DNA of 28,069 nt from an uncultured Lachnospira sp. GTDB lineage: Bacteria > Bacillota > Clostridia > Lachnospirales > Lachnospiraceae. How positions within the stretch are numbered: the first letter of the stretch is position 1; the number at the start of each line of letters is the position of its first letter. The position numbers and the translations under genes are program-made. Shown here piece by piece: positions 7,575 to 17,100 of the stretch. Below the pieces are notes generated by a model. It was given only the letters and a program-made list of their open reading frames with translations, did no database searches and was not told where the DNA came from. Location of the stretch: contig CAMZGB010000004.1 of NCBI GenBank assembly GCA_947306285.1, positions 1 to 28,069 on the forward strand. Direction: 5' to 3'.

Positions 7575-8305
7575 TATAATGCCATCCTCCTAAAAATAAC
7601 GCTAACTTTTCCATAACCACTTATAACTAAGTTACAAGTGTTAGATCCGCTTATATTCGAAAACACCATATCATAATATTTTCGATTTCCATTAGAACTT
7701 ATATTAACTGTTTTACTTATATCAAGTTCCGTATTTGTCAACGCTAACGAAATTCCAGTGCTAGAGATATTAGATATCACAAATTCTGGAATAACTGGAT
7801 TCTCGGTTACTATCGATTCTCTTCCTAAATATAAAGTTTTAGACGATCCACTAACAGTGATATTATCATAAGTATCTGGATCCTCCTCTATAGAATTTAA
7901 AATATAATATTTGTAAGGTTCTAAATCATATCCAATTTCTATATCGGATCCGCTACCATCGTTATTAGATGTCCAAGTAACAGTATATCGACCGTTGTAA
8001 TAATAATGCGGATCATCTTCTAAAATCATATGTCGTACTTTACCATGTAAATATCTAGAAATCTCTTCATATGTTTTTTGCCATTGAACGACATCGTTCA
8101 AAACATGAAATTTTATAGAACCAGATCTGTTAGAATATAAAGGATATCCCGTCAAAGATTCAGATAAATCTAATATTCCATTAGAACCCGGAACATCAAC
8201 CGTGACAGTCTTTAGCTCAGGCATAACAACAAGAGGCCGACCATCAGGTACTAAATGCCAGTCAGCATAAGAATTCTTTGAGCCGAATGTAACAGAATGG
8301 TACAT
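7574..8305 (-). CDS. Distal tail protein (Dit)
   Basis: 243 residues. It follows the tape measure after 42 bases and has an AAAGGGG site with 9-base spacing. The N-terminus has the Dit signature: 'SVTFGSKNSYADWHLVPDGRPLVVMPELKTVTVDVPGSNG.LDLSESLTGYPLYSNR' corresponds to the beta-sandwich that forms the hexameric ring at the tail tip. 'KFHVLNDVVQWQKTYEEISRYLHGKVRHMIL' is the usual following segment. The C-terminal 90 residues (YLGRESIVTENPVIPEFVISN and on) are the galectin-like or extra beta domain. It connects the tail tube and tape measure to Tal. Gene order TMP-Dit-Tal is canonical. Confidence 0.93.
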   Translation of the reverse strand: MYHSVTFGSKNSYADWHLVPDGRPLVVMPELKTVTVDVPGSNGILDLSESLTGYPLYSNRSGSIKFHVLNDVVQWQKTYEEISRYLHGKVRHMILEDDPHYYYNGRYTVTWTSNNDGSGSDIEIGYDLEPYKYYILNSIEEDPDTYDNITVSGSSKTLYLGRESIVTENPVIPEFVISNISSTGISLALTNTELDISKTVNISSNGNRKYYDMVFSNISGSNTCNLVISGYGKVSVIFRRMAL

Positions 8306-8347
8306 GATAGTCGACCCCTTTCTTTATCTATTTACTTCTGATTTTGA

Positions 8348-11300
8348 CTAGTACATATCACCACGAGATGTAACATTTTGTCGTTGACCTAATCGATTGT
8401 CCATTTCTGGAGCAATAGCACCAACGAGTTCTCCGCTGTCCATATAAACGTTTAAACCACCTTGCTCGCAAAGTTTCAAATAAAGACTATAGGTAAAATC
8501 TTGAATATCCGATAATCTATCATCTAAATATTTAATACTATCAATTCTATCAGCTATTTTGTCTATACCTTTACCCATTTCATGAATATCATCTGTAACA
8601 ATAGAGTAATCACTATATCTATCATTTATATTAGCCAACTGACCAGATAAGTTGGTATCGGTCATAGAAATCGTATCAGAAATTCCTTGTGATGATAACT
8701 TGAATTCTTCTATTAATCTATCTGCTAATGCGTTCATGACTTCATCATTAGTTACCTTAGCTTCGATCTGTCCAGATAATACAGCATTTCCTAATGCATC
8801 CATTCTTGTATTAAACGTACTCATATCTAATACTGGAGATATGGTTGGCGATCCAAAGCTATAATTAGCTCCATTAAGAGCTCCATTTATACCATTTACC
8901 GCACTAGTACCCATTTCACTACCAGCAAGCTCAGCAACTCCAGCGTATTCTCGAATACCTTCAGCAACACCCTCTGGAATATAACGACCGACTTCATCAC
9001 GCATTAACTTTGAAGGAGAAGCGATTCCGAAGAAATCCTTAATTCCATTAAGAGCGCTTTCGCCAAGACCAGTAATAGAATTAGTTATCCACTCTATTCC
9101 GTTATCAAGACCTTCGGCAATACCACGAGCTATATCATCACCTATGTTGCAGATATCATTCCATATATTGGAGATTCCTTCTCCAATTTTACCTGGAATA
9201 CCCTTTAGCCAATCGACAACCATTCCGCCAAGCTTTCCGGCTTCGTCCATGATACCTTTTAGGGCTTCTCCGACCATCTTTACGCCATCGGTAGTAACCC
9301 AATTCCATAGTTTGCCAGGAATCTCGCCTATTTTCTTAAATATCTCTATAATAAACTCGCCAAGCTTCGGTAGAGCTTCTGTAGTAACCCAATTCCAGAA
9401 ACTAGCTAAGGCATCACCCAGCATCTTTACGCCATCTGTTGATAGCCACTGTAAGAACTGTCCGGCAAACTCGCCTAATTTAGACAATATTCCAAGTAAG
9501 AATTCGCCAAGCTTAGGAAGACCTTCAGTTGTAGCCCAATTCCAGAATTGACCTAATGCTTCCCCTATCATAGGTAGGCCCTCTGTGGTGAACCATGTCC
9601 AGAACTGAGTTAAAAGTTCTCCTAATTTTGACATAATTCCGCCTATGAATTCGCCAAGCATAGGAAGACCTTCTGTTGTGAACCAGTTCCAGAATTGTGC
9701 TAAAGCCTCGCCAAGCATAGGAAGGCCTTCGTTCAGTATCCAATCACCAATGGTAGTAAACAAATTACCAAGCATAGGAAGACCTTCAGTCGTGAACCAA
9801 GTCCAAAGAGACATTAACAATCCTTGAAGTGCTGGAAGACCGACAGTCATAAACCACTCTGGAAAACCAGAAATAAATTCAAATATCTTTGTTTTTATTC
9901 CTTCGAATATTCCACCTAAAGATTCTCCAAGAGTTCCTTCTCCTCCAAGAATTCCTTCTGCGATGCCTTCTGGAATATACTGACCCACTTCTTCTTGCAT
10001 CAAGAGTGATGGAGAATGAATACCAAAGAACGATAATATAGCTTCAAGTATGCTCTTTCCTAAGCCTACGACACACTCTAAAACATGTCCAATGCCGCTT
10101 ATTATACCTTCGCCTAATCCAGCTGTTATGTTATAACCAGCATCTCTAAACACTGAAAAATCAGGCATGTTATTAGCTATATCGACAAGCATTTGAATAC
10201 CAACAGCAAAACCTATAATGGCTAAAGCGAAAGCATCCATTGCGGCTCCCGCATAAAGAAGGTTTTCTCCGGCTAAAGATATTATGCCAAATACAGCCGT
10301 AAGACCTCCGATGGCTATAGCACACTCCTTGACTTTCTCTACATCAAGCTTTGCAAGTTCTTCGAGGGCTAACGCGATTCCAATAACAGCTAAAGCATAA
10401 GCATCTATAGCCAATGCAGCAGTCGATAAGTCCGCAGATTCCGTGAACTTGGTTAGTACGAGTAAAGCAGCGAGCACTCCATCTATAGCCACAGCAGACA
10501 ATAAGACCGCAGCGGAATCAAGCTTAGCCAACTCACCAAGAGCATACCCTATTCCAATAATAGCCAAAGCAAATGCATCCATAGAAATAGCTGCGGTAGC
10601 CAAGTCGGCAGAAGTTGTCTTGTTAGTCAGCAAACCCAATGCTAACATAAGAGCTCCGATAGCACCTGTACCAACTGCTATCTTTTCCCAAGGAACATTT
10701 GCCATATTATTAAACGCTATAGATATTATACCGATACTTCCGGAAAATAATAATAAAGCAGCAGAAGTTGCTAAAATATCTGTAGCTTCTAATTTATCCG
10801 TCAATTTATACAAAGCATACAATAGAACTCCTATTGAAGCACCTACAGCTGCTAAACTAGCCGCGTCGTTTTTAGCTAAATAACTTAATGCTTGAGCCAA
10901 TATTCCGACAGAACCAGCAAATGCAGCAATTCCAATTGAAGTCCCAATTAGATCTAACATTTTTGTATTTTTTGTAATATCAGAAAGTTGATCTATTAAT
11001 AAATATAAACTTCCAAAACTAACCAAAAGGCTAACAAAATCCACACCGGATAGCTTAATTAAAACATCAGCTATCATACCCAACGAAGCGGCTAAACCAA
11101 GCATGCCTATTGCTGCTCCAACGCCGTGTTCGCCTATTGTAGACAAGGCAAATCCTAAACCTGTTATAAATCCAACTAATGCTGACATGGCGACAAAAAG
11201 TTTTACAGCATCCCAGCCCTCTAATGCTTGAACAAAAGCATTTAAATCATACAAAACAGGAATTAGTAAATTAAGACCTGCTACCAAAATAACTATACCA

Positions 11301-14300
11301 GCAGCTGCTTGAATCATATTCTTTCCACCCTTACCACCTTTTGCGGTAATAAGAGCAGCTAATAAACCTAAAGCAGTAATTGCTACGCCAGCAGCTATTA
11401 AACCTTTTGCGTTTGCCATATAGTCAAATTTATTCAGTCGTTCAACAGTATACATCATCAACAACAATCCTGCTGCAAACACGCCTATTGTCGCGGCAGT
11501 CTTAACTAATTGATCGCCAGCTTTTTTATTTAGATTTTTAGCTATTAACCCAGAAAGAAATTCCATAGCTACTATAATAAGACCACAAGCTCCTACAATA
11601 CCAACGCATTGTAATACACGATCTTTTGGTATTTGAGATATAACAAATAATGCAGCAGCTATTATTCCAAAAGCAATGGCGATTTCTTTAAACTTATCTG
11701 CAATAGCAGTTTCGTTCTTTTTATTAAGGTATTTTGCTGCAACATTTGATAAATTACCAATACCCTTTATAAAATCAGTTAAAGACCATAAAACTTTACC
11801 AATCATAACTTTAGTTATTATATCAACTACTTGATTTATTAATCCACTATCACCAAGATATGTTATAAATGTAGATAACATGTCAACTAAACGCAATGGT
11901 ATATTCTTTATAAATTCTCCAAGATTATCTACTTTACCACTGAGAACTTCTTTTATAGAATCTATAAATCCAAAGAACCTGTTTCCTATATTTTCTGCTT
12001 TAAAATTATCTATACTATTTTTAACAAGATCCAATGGAGTGCTAACTGACTTATTCTTCGTAGGAAATATCAAATTCTTTATGGTATCGAATAACCCAGT
12101 TATCCAACCTATAGCAGCATCTATCGGTTGTTTTAAAAGTTTTAAATTATCAATTAAACCGGTAAAAAACTCTCCAACCGGGCCCGGAAGAGATCTTAAT
12201 TGATCAGCAATCCAATTTAATCCGGCACCAGCTTTATCGGCTAACCAAGTAAACGCATTAGCTATAGTTTCTGGTAATTTAGAAATATTATCTCCTATTT
12301 TATCAAATATATTAGAAAACGCATCTCCCCAATTATCTGCGTCACCAGTTATATCCGAGAAGAAATTCTTAATATTTTCAACAGTAGTATTAAGGCCGTT
12401 AGTCAACACTCCATCCAAAGCAGGAAAAGTATTTTCTAAATTCTCAGCTGCATTTCTAAAGAAATCTACTACTCCACCAAACATTCCACCCATTTCTGAT
12501 GGATTAAAATTCTTAATATTTTCGATGATTCCAGCGAATCCATCGGCAATAGCGCTTCCTATTTTGACAAATAATTTTGATACAAAATCTGGAATGTTTT
12601 CAGATTCAGCAGCAACGGAAGCTATAAAGTCTCCTATACCTGATAACCACGAAAATAACGTATTTTTAATATTATTAAGACCGTTTTCGAATACTCCATT
12701 TAAACTAGGAAATATCCCATCCAAGTGTTTAGCTATCCCTATTAAATTTCCGAAACCATTTTGTATACCTATGTATACATTATTAACAAAATCGTCAACC
12801 ATTTGTTCTGGAGATACATTTGAGAAATACTCGAATACTCCTTTTACTGATTCGATAACACCATTCGCCCAATTTTTAACATCCGTAATAAACTGTTCAA
12901 CAGTTATATTACCAAAATATTCAGTTACTCCTTGGAACCAATCAATCACTCCTCCGAAAACACGTTGTATAATACCCAACGGATTACTAATTCCATCCGA
13001 AACTCTGGTTAGCTTTTCTGGAAGTGACAAGAAGAAATTTATAGCTCCATCTTTAAACCGATTCAACATATCTATGACATTTTTTATCGGCTCCCATGCT
13101 AAGAAAGCATCTTTAAGCTTAAGCGCAAATCCACCTATAGCGGTAACTAGATTAAAGATTAACCCAATCGCTGATAATAGTCCTTTTCCTATAATAAGTA
13201 CAATTTGAGATAATGGAGTCAATATAGAATGGATAACATCTGCGATAGTTCTAAAAATAGATGCTAATGTTATTTTTCGACCTTCTTCATCAACCTTATT
13301 CAATCCATCTGTTAAACCAGCTATAGATGGAAGAAGGCCTAAAATTGCATCCATTATACCTTTAAAGAATGCAATAATCGGATTCTTTAATAAGTTTTGT
13401 ATCCAAATATCAACTGCAGAAACTTCTTCTCCTGTAGTATTTAGCAAATTGTTAGATTCTTCAACTGCTTTATTCCAACCAGTTAAATCGCCTATAAAAC
13501 CAAACACACTTCGTATTGCATCGGCTATTACCCGAAAAATACCAGGAATATCAATAAAATTCCAAAACATATCCAAAACGTTCTTTATTGTATCGCCTAT
13601 GCTTTGAATCTGATTTGGAATATCTACAAAGCCAAAGAATCCTTTTACTATCTCTTCAATAACGCCTATAAGGTCAATAAATGGATATACTAATTCTACT
13701 GCAGCGGCTCTTAAATCTAAAAACTTATCATGAATCCATTTTATAGCTTGACCGATTTGTCCAACTAAAACTAAAGCAATATCAACTAATGGATCGGTAA
13801 AAGTTCGTATTATTCCAACCAATCCAAAGAATGCTGCACCCAAATCAAGAACTATAGTCAAACCAATATCAAGGATGCTAAACACGCCTTCGAATATCTG
13901 TCTAAGTCCCATTGCTGCATTATCAGATATAACTAAAGATTGAGCAAAATCTTTAAATGCTAAAGCAAAAGAAGTTATAGTTAAGCCTAATTGATCGTCA
14001 GTCATTCCGAATACGTTATCAAACGCCTCTTTTATAGCTCCTAATGGTTTTGCTATAGCTTGAACTAAATAATCAATAGCACCCTCGACTCTTTTAAAAC
14101 CGTTTGTTAAATTATCTAGTTCTTTTTCGCCCTTTTCATTTCTAAAGAAACCACCGAAAATTATATCTATTGCTCCCGATTTATTAAATATTTTTGCCGC
14201 GTTTACTATTCCACTAAATAATCCATCAATGCCTGTTGATATGCTATCACTAAGAAAAGTAAAGGTGTCTGTGGCTTGTTTGAAATCGCCAATAAGATTT

Positions 14301-15607
14301 CGCCAAACACCGGCCCAGTTAGAGCCTATGGCTTCTCCTATAGTATCCCATAACTGCGACCAAGTCTTTACTTCTTTAGCAGCTCTCTGAGCTAATTCAG
14401 CTTGCTCAAATATCTTAGTAAATTCATCTTCTGTAGTATATCCTAAAGACCTAAAATAATTTTTAGCATCTTCTATTTCATCAGCAGTCATTTCTTTCCA
14501 GTCATAGGTAAATAACTGCAAAGCATTTGATAATATGTCAGAACTAAACCATCCAGCCCACTCTTTATAATCTATTTTATTAAGCGCACTTCGCATTGTA
14601 ACGCCCTGATTTAATATAGCATTTCCGGCTTCATAGGCAGCCTGTTCTGCTTTTCCAGCTTGAGCCATGTGCATAGCAACATCGGCAATGGTATCAACAA
14701 ATATCTTGCTGTCCATATGAGCCGTTTGTATAGACATCCAGTCTTGCTGAGTAACAGCTCCTGATGATAATGCCTGAGCCAATTGCGGTAAAACTCTATG
14801 AACATCCGAAGCAGTGGCTCCTGCCAAAGCTGCCACATTAGCAACACCTTGTACAGCATCTACTGCCTCTTGTAGATTCTCTCTACCAAGACCGGCGGAA
14901 GTGAAGCTTCCGATAGCTTGTGTCATATCTGTAAAATTATAAATAGTTTTATCGGCATACGTGTTTAATTGATCAAGAGCTGTGTTAACTTCATCTATTG
15001 CATCTTGATTGTCAAATCCTCTACCGGTATTAGCCAATATTGTTTGTATTGATCCGATTTGAGTTTCATACTCTCCAAAACCCTCAGCTATTGGATCTAT
15101 GGTATATTCTTTAATTTTATTACCAAGGCTTGCTAATCCGCCAGTAATTAAATCACTGATCGATTCTCCTATGCTGAATAATGCTCCGGTAGCAACAACT
15201 TCTAGCGCGTTAAATCCACTTGAAGCTTCTTCAGTACCATTTGTTATTCCAGATAAATTAACATTTGATGCTGCATCATTGACGTCCATAACAGCATTAT
15301 TAGCAGCTTTTCCTAAATCTGAAAAATCTGCATTACTAGCACTATCATCTATTTTATCAATACTCTTCATAGCTTCTGTAGATGCAGAATCTATTCTAGA
15401 AGCTTCTGTTTTTGCTTTATCACCAAGAGCTGATAAATTAACTTTATCTGTAGCAGCCTTTAAAGCGTCAAAACCAGCGGTAGCACCGTCTAATTTTAAT
15501 GCTTTTTCAAAATCCTCTAGTGTCTTTTTTGTGTTTTTAATACCACGCTCGAATTGTTCATTATCGAACGTCATTTTTACAACTCTATTATCCACTTGAG
15601 TACTCAT
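8348..15607 (-). CDS. Tail tape measure protein
   Basis: About 2,419 residues from the ATG at 15607, which overlaps the upstream stop (ATGA) and has AAGGCGGTG eight bases upstream. A GTG seven codons earlier lacks a ribosome site. Residues 1-170 are Ala/Asp-rich helices (FDNEQFERGIKNTKKTLEDF start). Residues ~185-450 carry the conserved tape-measure N-core with GSIQTILANTGRGFDNQDAI. The middle is amphipathic helix with many Gly/Phe/Trp. Residues ~1280-1820 are strongly hydrophobic, with several candidate membrane segments. Two copies of an SPS-containing motif lie at ~1862 (FFGIHSPSLLMQEEVGQYIP) and ~2197 (FFGIASPSKLMRDEVGRYIP), separated by Trp/Phe repeats. It sets tail length and probably reaches the membrane during DNA entry. 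At about 1.5 angstrom per residue the length would suggest a tail near 350 nm if unprocessed. Confidence 0.97.
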   Translation of the reverse strand: MSTQVDNRVVKMTFDNEQFERGIKNTKKTLEDFEKALKLDGATAGFDALKAATDKVNLSALGDKAKTEASRIDSASTEAMKSIDKIDDSASNADFSDLGKAANNAVMDVNDAASNVNLSGITNGTEEASSGFNALEVVATGALFSIGESISDLITGGLASLGNKIKEYTIDPIAEGFGEYETQIGSIQTILANTGRGFDNQDAIDEVNTALDQLNTYADKTIYNFTDMTQAIGSFTSAGLGRENLQEAVDAVQGVANVAALAGATASDVHRVLPQLAQALSSGAVTQQDWMSIQTAHMDSKIFVDTIADVAMHMAQAGKAEQAAYEAGNAILNQGVTMRSALNKIDYKEWAGWFSSDILSNALQLFTYDWKEMTADEIEDAKNYFRSLGYTTEDEFTKIFEQAELAQRAAKEVKTWSQLWDTIGEAIGSNWAGVWRNLIGDFKQATDTFTFLSDSISTGIDGLFSGIVNAAKIFNKSGAIDIIFGGFFRNEKGEKELDNLTNGFKRVEGAIDYLVQAIAKPLGAIKEAFDNVFGMTDDQLGLTITSFALAFKDFAQSLVISDNAAMGLRQIFEGVFSILDIGLTIVLDLGAAFFGLVGIIRTFTDPLVDIALVLVGQIGQAIKWIHDKFLDLRAAAVELVYPFIDLIGVIEEIVKGFFGFVDIPNQIQSIGDTIKNVLDMFWNFIDIPGIFRVIADAIRSVFGFIGDLTGWNKAVEESNNLLNTTGEEVSAVDIWIQNLLKNPIIAFFKGIMDAILGLLPSIAGLTDGLNKVDEEGRKITLASIFRTIADVIHSILTPLSQIVLIIGKGLLSAIGLIFNLVTAIGGFALKLKDAFLAWEPIKNVIDMLNRFKDGAINFFLSLPEKLTRVSDGISNPLGIIQRVFGGVIDWFQGVTEYFGNITVEQFITDVKNWANGVIESVKGVFEYFSNVSPEQMVDDFVNNVYIGIQNGFGNLIGIAKHLDGIFPSLNGVFENGLNNIKNTLFSWLSGIGDFIASVAAESENIPDFVSKLFVKIGSAIADGFAGIIENIKNFNPSEMGGMFGGVVDFFRNAAENLENTFPALDGVLTNGLNTTVENIKNFFSDITGDADNWGDAFSNIFDKIGDNISKLPETIANAFTWLADKAGAGLNWIADQLRSLPGPVGEFFTGLIDNLKLLKQPIDAAIGWITGLFDTIKNLIFPTKNKSVSTPLDLVKNSIDNFKAENIGNRFFGFIDSIKEVLSGKVDNLGEFIKNIPLRLVDMLSTFITYLGDSGLINQVVDIITKVMIGKVLWSLTDFIKGIGNLSNVAAKYLNKKNETAIADKFKEIAIAFGIIAAALFVISQIPKDRVLQCVGIVGACGLIIVAMEFLSGLIAKNLNKKAGDQLVKTAATIGVFAAGLLLMMYTVERLNKFDYMANAKGLIAAGVAITALGLLAALITAKGGKGGKNMIQAAAGIVILVAGLNLLIPVLYDLNAFVQALEGWDAVKLFVAMSALVGFITGLGFALSTIGEHGVGAAIGMLGLAASLGMIADVLIKLSGVDFVSLLVSFGSLYLLIDQLSDITKNTKMLDLIGTSIGIAAFAGSVGILAQALSYLAKNDAASLAAVGASIGVLLYALYKLTDKLEATDILATSAALLLFSGSIGIISIAFNNMANVPWEKIAVGTGAIGALMLALGLLTNKTTSADLATAAISMDAFALAIIGIGYALGELAKLDSAAVLLSAVAIDGVLAALLVLTKFTESADLSTAALAIDAYALAVIGIALALEELAKLDVEKVKECAIAIGGLTAVFGIISLAGENLLYAGAAMDAFALAIIGFAVGIQMLVDIANNMPDFSVFRDAGYNITAGLGEGIISGIGHVLECVVGLGKSILEAILSFFGIHSPSLLMQEEVGQYIPEGIAEGILGGEGTLGESLGGIFEGIKTKIFEFISGFPEWFMTVGLPALQGLLMSLWTWFTTEGLPMLGNLFTTIGDWILNEGLPMLGEALAQFWNWFTTEGLPMLGEFIGGIMSKLGELLTQFWTWFTTEGLPMIGEALGQFWNWATTEGLPKLGEFLLGILSKLGEFAGQFLQWLSTDGVKMLGDALASFWNWVTTEALPKLGEFIIEIFKKIGEIPGKLWNWVTTDGVKMVGEALKGIMDEAGKLGGMVVDWLKGIPGKIGEGISNIWNDICNIGDDIARGIAEGLDNGIEWITNSITGLGESALNGIKDFFGIASPSKLMRDEVGRYIPEGVAEGIREYAGVAELAGSEMGTSAVNGINGALNGANYSFGSPTISPVLDMSTFNTRMDALGNAVLSGQIEAKVTNDEVMNALADRLIEEFKLSSQGISDTISMTDTNLSGQLANINDRYSDYSIVTDDIHEMGKGIDKIADRIDSIKYLDDRLSDIQDFTYSLYLKLCEQGGLNVYMDSGELVGAIAPEMDNRLGQRQNVTSRGDMY
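9140..9830 (-). repeat. Trp/Phe-rich tandem repeats in the tape measure
   Basis: About ten degenerate units of the form FWNWFTTEGLPMLGE, spaced by roughly 20 or 40 residues (short and long versions, the long one containing IGGIMSKLGELLTQ-like inserts). Regular aromatic spacing is known in tape measures and is thought to anchor tail-tube subunits. At the DNA level adjacent units are close (the string gaattcgccaag recurs), so they probably arose by unit duplication. Confidence 0.85.
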
Positions 15608-15996
15608 AGCGAAACCACCGCCTTCCACATGTTATTTGCCATAGCATCAAAAATTGGTTTCAATGCAGGATTTATATAATCTCGCCCCACTACATAACCG
15701 CCATTTTTAGTGCCATGGCCATATTGTAAAATTATCGCTATATTTACACCATTAACTACGTTGCTGTTGTTCCAAGAAATCGTAGTTTTTCCGTTCTTAT
15801 CTTCTATACTATAACTCCATGACGAAGCAGTTTTTCCTGTCCGTTTAGGAGTATTTTCAGACAATGCTCGAACGCCTTCTTCTGCTATGGTGTTTATTCT
15901 TGCTATTCTATTTAACTTAGTATGATCTCCAGCAGATTCTAAGAAATTCTTAGTTTTCTTAAACGATCCAGTATGACCAAACTCAATAATAGACAT
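15604..15996 (-). CDS. HK97 gp10-like tail/neck protein
   Basis: 130 residues from the ATG at 15996, which follows GAGG by 5 bases. The open frame extends 31 codons further upstream, but that part is hydrophobic, lacks a ribosome site and runs into the neighbouring gene. Sequence features are RINTIAEEGVRALSENTPKR, TGKTASSWSYSI, ILQYGHGTKNGGYVVGRDYI and NPALKPIFDAM, the pattern of the gp10-like family found between tail chaperones and tape measure in Bacillota siphophages. It probably acts in tail completion or neck assembly. The last base of its stop overlaps the tape-measure start. An RNA hairpin overlaps its ribosome site. Confidence 0.8.
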   Translation of the reverse strand: MSIIEFGHTGSFKKTKNFLESAGDHTKLNRIARINTIAEEGVRALSENTPKRTGKTASSWSYSIEDKNGKTTISWNNSNVVNGVNIAIILQYGHGTKNGGYVVGRDYINPALKPIFDAMANNMWKAVVSL

Positions 15997-16002
15997 ACAT
16001 AC

Positions 16003-16050
16003 CTCATTTCTCTTAAGACCAACGTAAATAATCCATCTCTTAGAAATGAG
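16003..16050 (-). promoter_or_regulatory. RNA hairpin overlapping the ribosome site of the gp10-like gene
   Basis: CTCATTTCT at 16003-16011 and its perfect complement at 16042-16050 form a 9-bp stem, which can extend by AAG/CUU past a three-base bulge. In the mRNA the downstream arm ends in GAG, the first bases of the GAGGT ribosome site of the gene starting at 15996. It lies in an 89-base non-coding gap, the longest in the tail module apart from the tRNA region. A role in limiting translation is inferred from geometry only. Confidence 0.45.
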
Positions 16051-16085
16051 ACATGTTAATAAAAATAAAAAGTAAGTGAAAAATA

Positions 16086-16640
16086 TCAACCCTTCGTATG
16101 ATACTTAGCGCGTCTAGCAGCATTAAGTTCTCTATTTTGTTGAAGGATTGCATTTCGTCCCATTTTTTTCTGCTTTGGGTTATTTTCTATATTGCAGATC
16201 TGTATCAAAGTTAGTAATCTATTCAAATGCCATTTTTCACATTCCATAGGTATATTAAGAGCTATCATCCAATAGTATATTAACTCGTTTGTAATAATTC
16301 GTCTACTTTGTCTTTTACTAATACTATTTATTGTAGTAGCAGTATGCGGATCGTCGATATATTTCTTTATTTCATCAAAATGTTTCATTGTTAGGCATCT
16401 ATACACAAGAGGGTTTACATTTTGAGAAATAGTCATACATCTAACATAATCCATATATTCTTCAGTTGTTTTATTATCTTCTTTTGGATTCTGAGCTAAG
16501 AAAGGTTTTTTCCACTTGGCTTCCCATTTTGACAAAGATAGGAGAGAATGCTCCATAACAAGACGTTGAGGTTTAACTATAATAAACTCTTGCGAATCTT
16601 CATCAAAAAATTCACCGCCATCAACATTTAAATGGAGCAT
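16086..16640 (-). CDS. Second tail-assembly-chaperone-region protein
   Basis: 184 residues, rich in Lys/Asn/Ile and mostly helical (KWEAKWKKPFLAQNPKEDN, then EEYMDYVRCMTIS, ITNELIYYWMIALNIP and HLNRLLTLIQICNIENNPKQ). It sits where the T part of a G/GT chaperone pair normally lies, before the tape measure. The 'sLsKWEsKWeKPFLs....t.ee..dYi.cMt' pattern is typical of such proteins in Bacillota phages. The ATG at 16640 has GGTGAT (complementary to the 16S tail) five bases upstream. Its frame is the same as that of the upstream gene, but three stops (TAG, TGA, TAG) separate them, so no single frameshift can join the two. Confidence 0.8.
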   Translation of the reverse strand: MLHLNVDGGEFFDEDSQEFIIVKPQRLVMEHSLLSLSKWEAKWKKPFLAQNPKEDNKTTEEYMDYVRCMTISQNVNPLVYRCLTMKHFDEIKKYIDDPHTATTINSISKRQSRRIITNELIYYWMIALNIPMECEKWHLNRLLTLIQICNIENNPKQKKMGRNAILQQNRELNAARRAKYHTKG

Positions 16641-16655
16641 TCTCTATCACCGACC

Positions 16656-17060
16656 CTACACTGTCTTAAGCTCAGCTCTCTTAAGCTCGTTTGCATTCTG
16701 AAGATCCTTAGGAAGAATGCCTCTAACAAACGCAACCATCTTATCAGAATCTTCAAGAAGCTGCATATACAAAGTAGGATATGCTTCAGATTGTTCAAAC
16801 TCAGCAAGAATCTCGGGAGACTTCCGAAATTGCTTACCATCGTCTGATTTCTTACCATACGAACTTAGAATGATCTTTCGGAACTGATCGCCAATAGTCT
16901 TGAGATCTCGTTCATTCATTATTCGCTCTATAAATTGACTATACGCACCGTTGACATCGAACTGCATCTGAATAAGCTCAGCCTTATTCAAATTGAAATA
17001 GAAATCCTCAGTGATAGTCTCATCATTGTAGGTGGTATAGGTAATAGGCCACTTAATCAT
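16656..17060 (-). CDS. Tail assembly chaperone (gpG-like)
   Basis: 134 residues from the ATG at 17060. An earlier in-frame ATG at 17081 would place the AAAGGAG ribosome site inside the coding region, so it is rejected. The pattern 'TYNDETITEDFYFNLNKAELIQMQF' followed by 'FRKIILSSYGKKSDDGKQFRKSPEILAEFEQSEAYPTLYMQLLED' is the common chaperone of Bacillota siphophages. It binds the tape measure and keeps it soluble while tube subunits polymerise. It follows the tRNA cluster. Base composition is visibly less AT-rich than in the following gene, consistent with higher expression. Confidence 0.88.
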   Translation of the reverse strand: MIKWPITYTTYNDETITEDFYFNLNKAELIQMQFDVNGAYSQFIERIMNERDLKTIGDQFRKIILSSYGKKSDDGKQFRKSPEILAEFEQSEAYPTLYMQLLEDSDKMVAFVRGILPKDLQNANELKRAELKTV

Positions 17061-17100
17061 TTTGTATACTCCTTTTATCAAAAAAAATAGATCCGAAAAA

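Noticed and set aside
12525..13208. 227-codon plus-strand open frame within the tape measure
   Set aside because: It is antisense to a clear tape-measure sequence, has no ribosome site, and its Ser/Pro/Asn/Ile content is the complement of the amphipathic repeats. The plus-strand frames at 15099-15599, 10443-10883 and 19601-20116 are rejected for the same reason.
15997..16089. N-terminal hydrophobic extension of the gp10-like protein (possible signal peptide)
   Set aside because: The ATG at 15996 has a proper ribosome site. The extension has none and overlaps the preceding gene's end.
16640..16658. Stop-codon readthrough or an altered genetic code joining the two chaperone genes
   Set aside because: Three stops of two kinds lie between them. 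TAG, TGA and TAA all act as normal stops elsewhere in the window.
16628..16858. 76-codon frame overlapping the first chaperone, considered as a +1 frameshift extension
   Set aside because: It stops at 16628 and would add only about ten residues (ending GDRECSI). It does not lead into the second chaperone gene.
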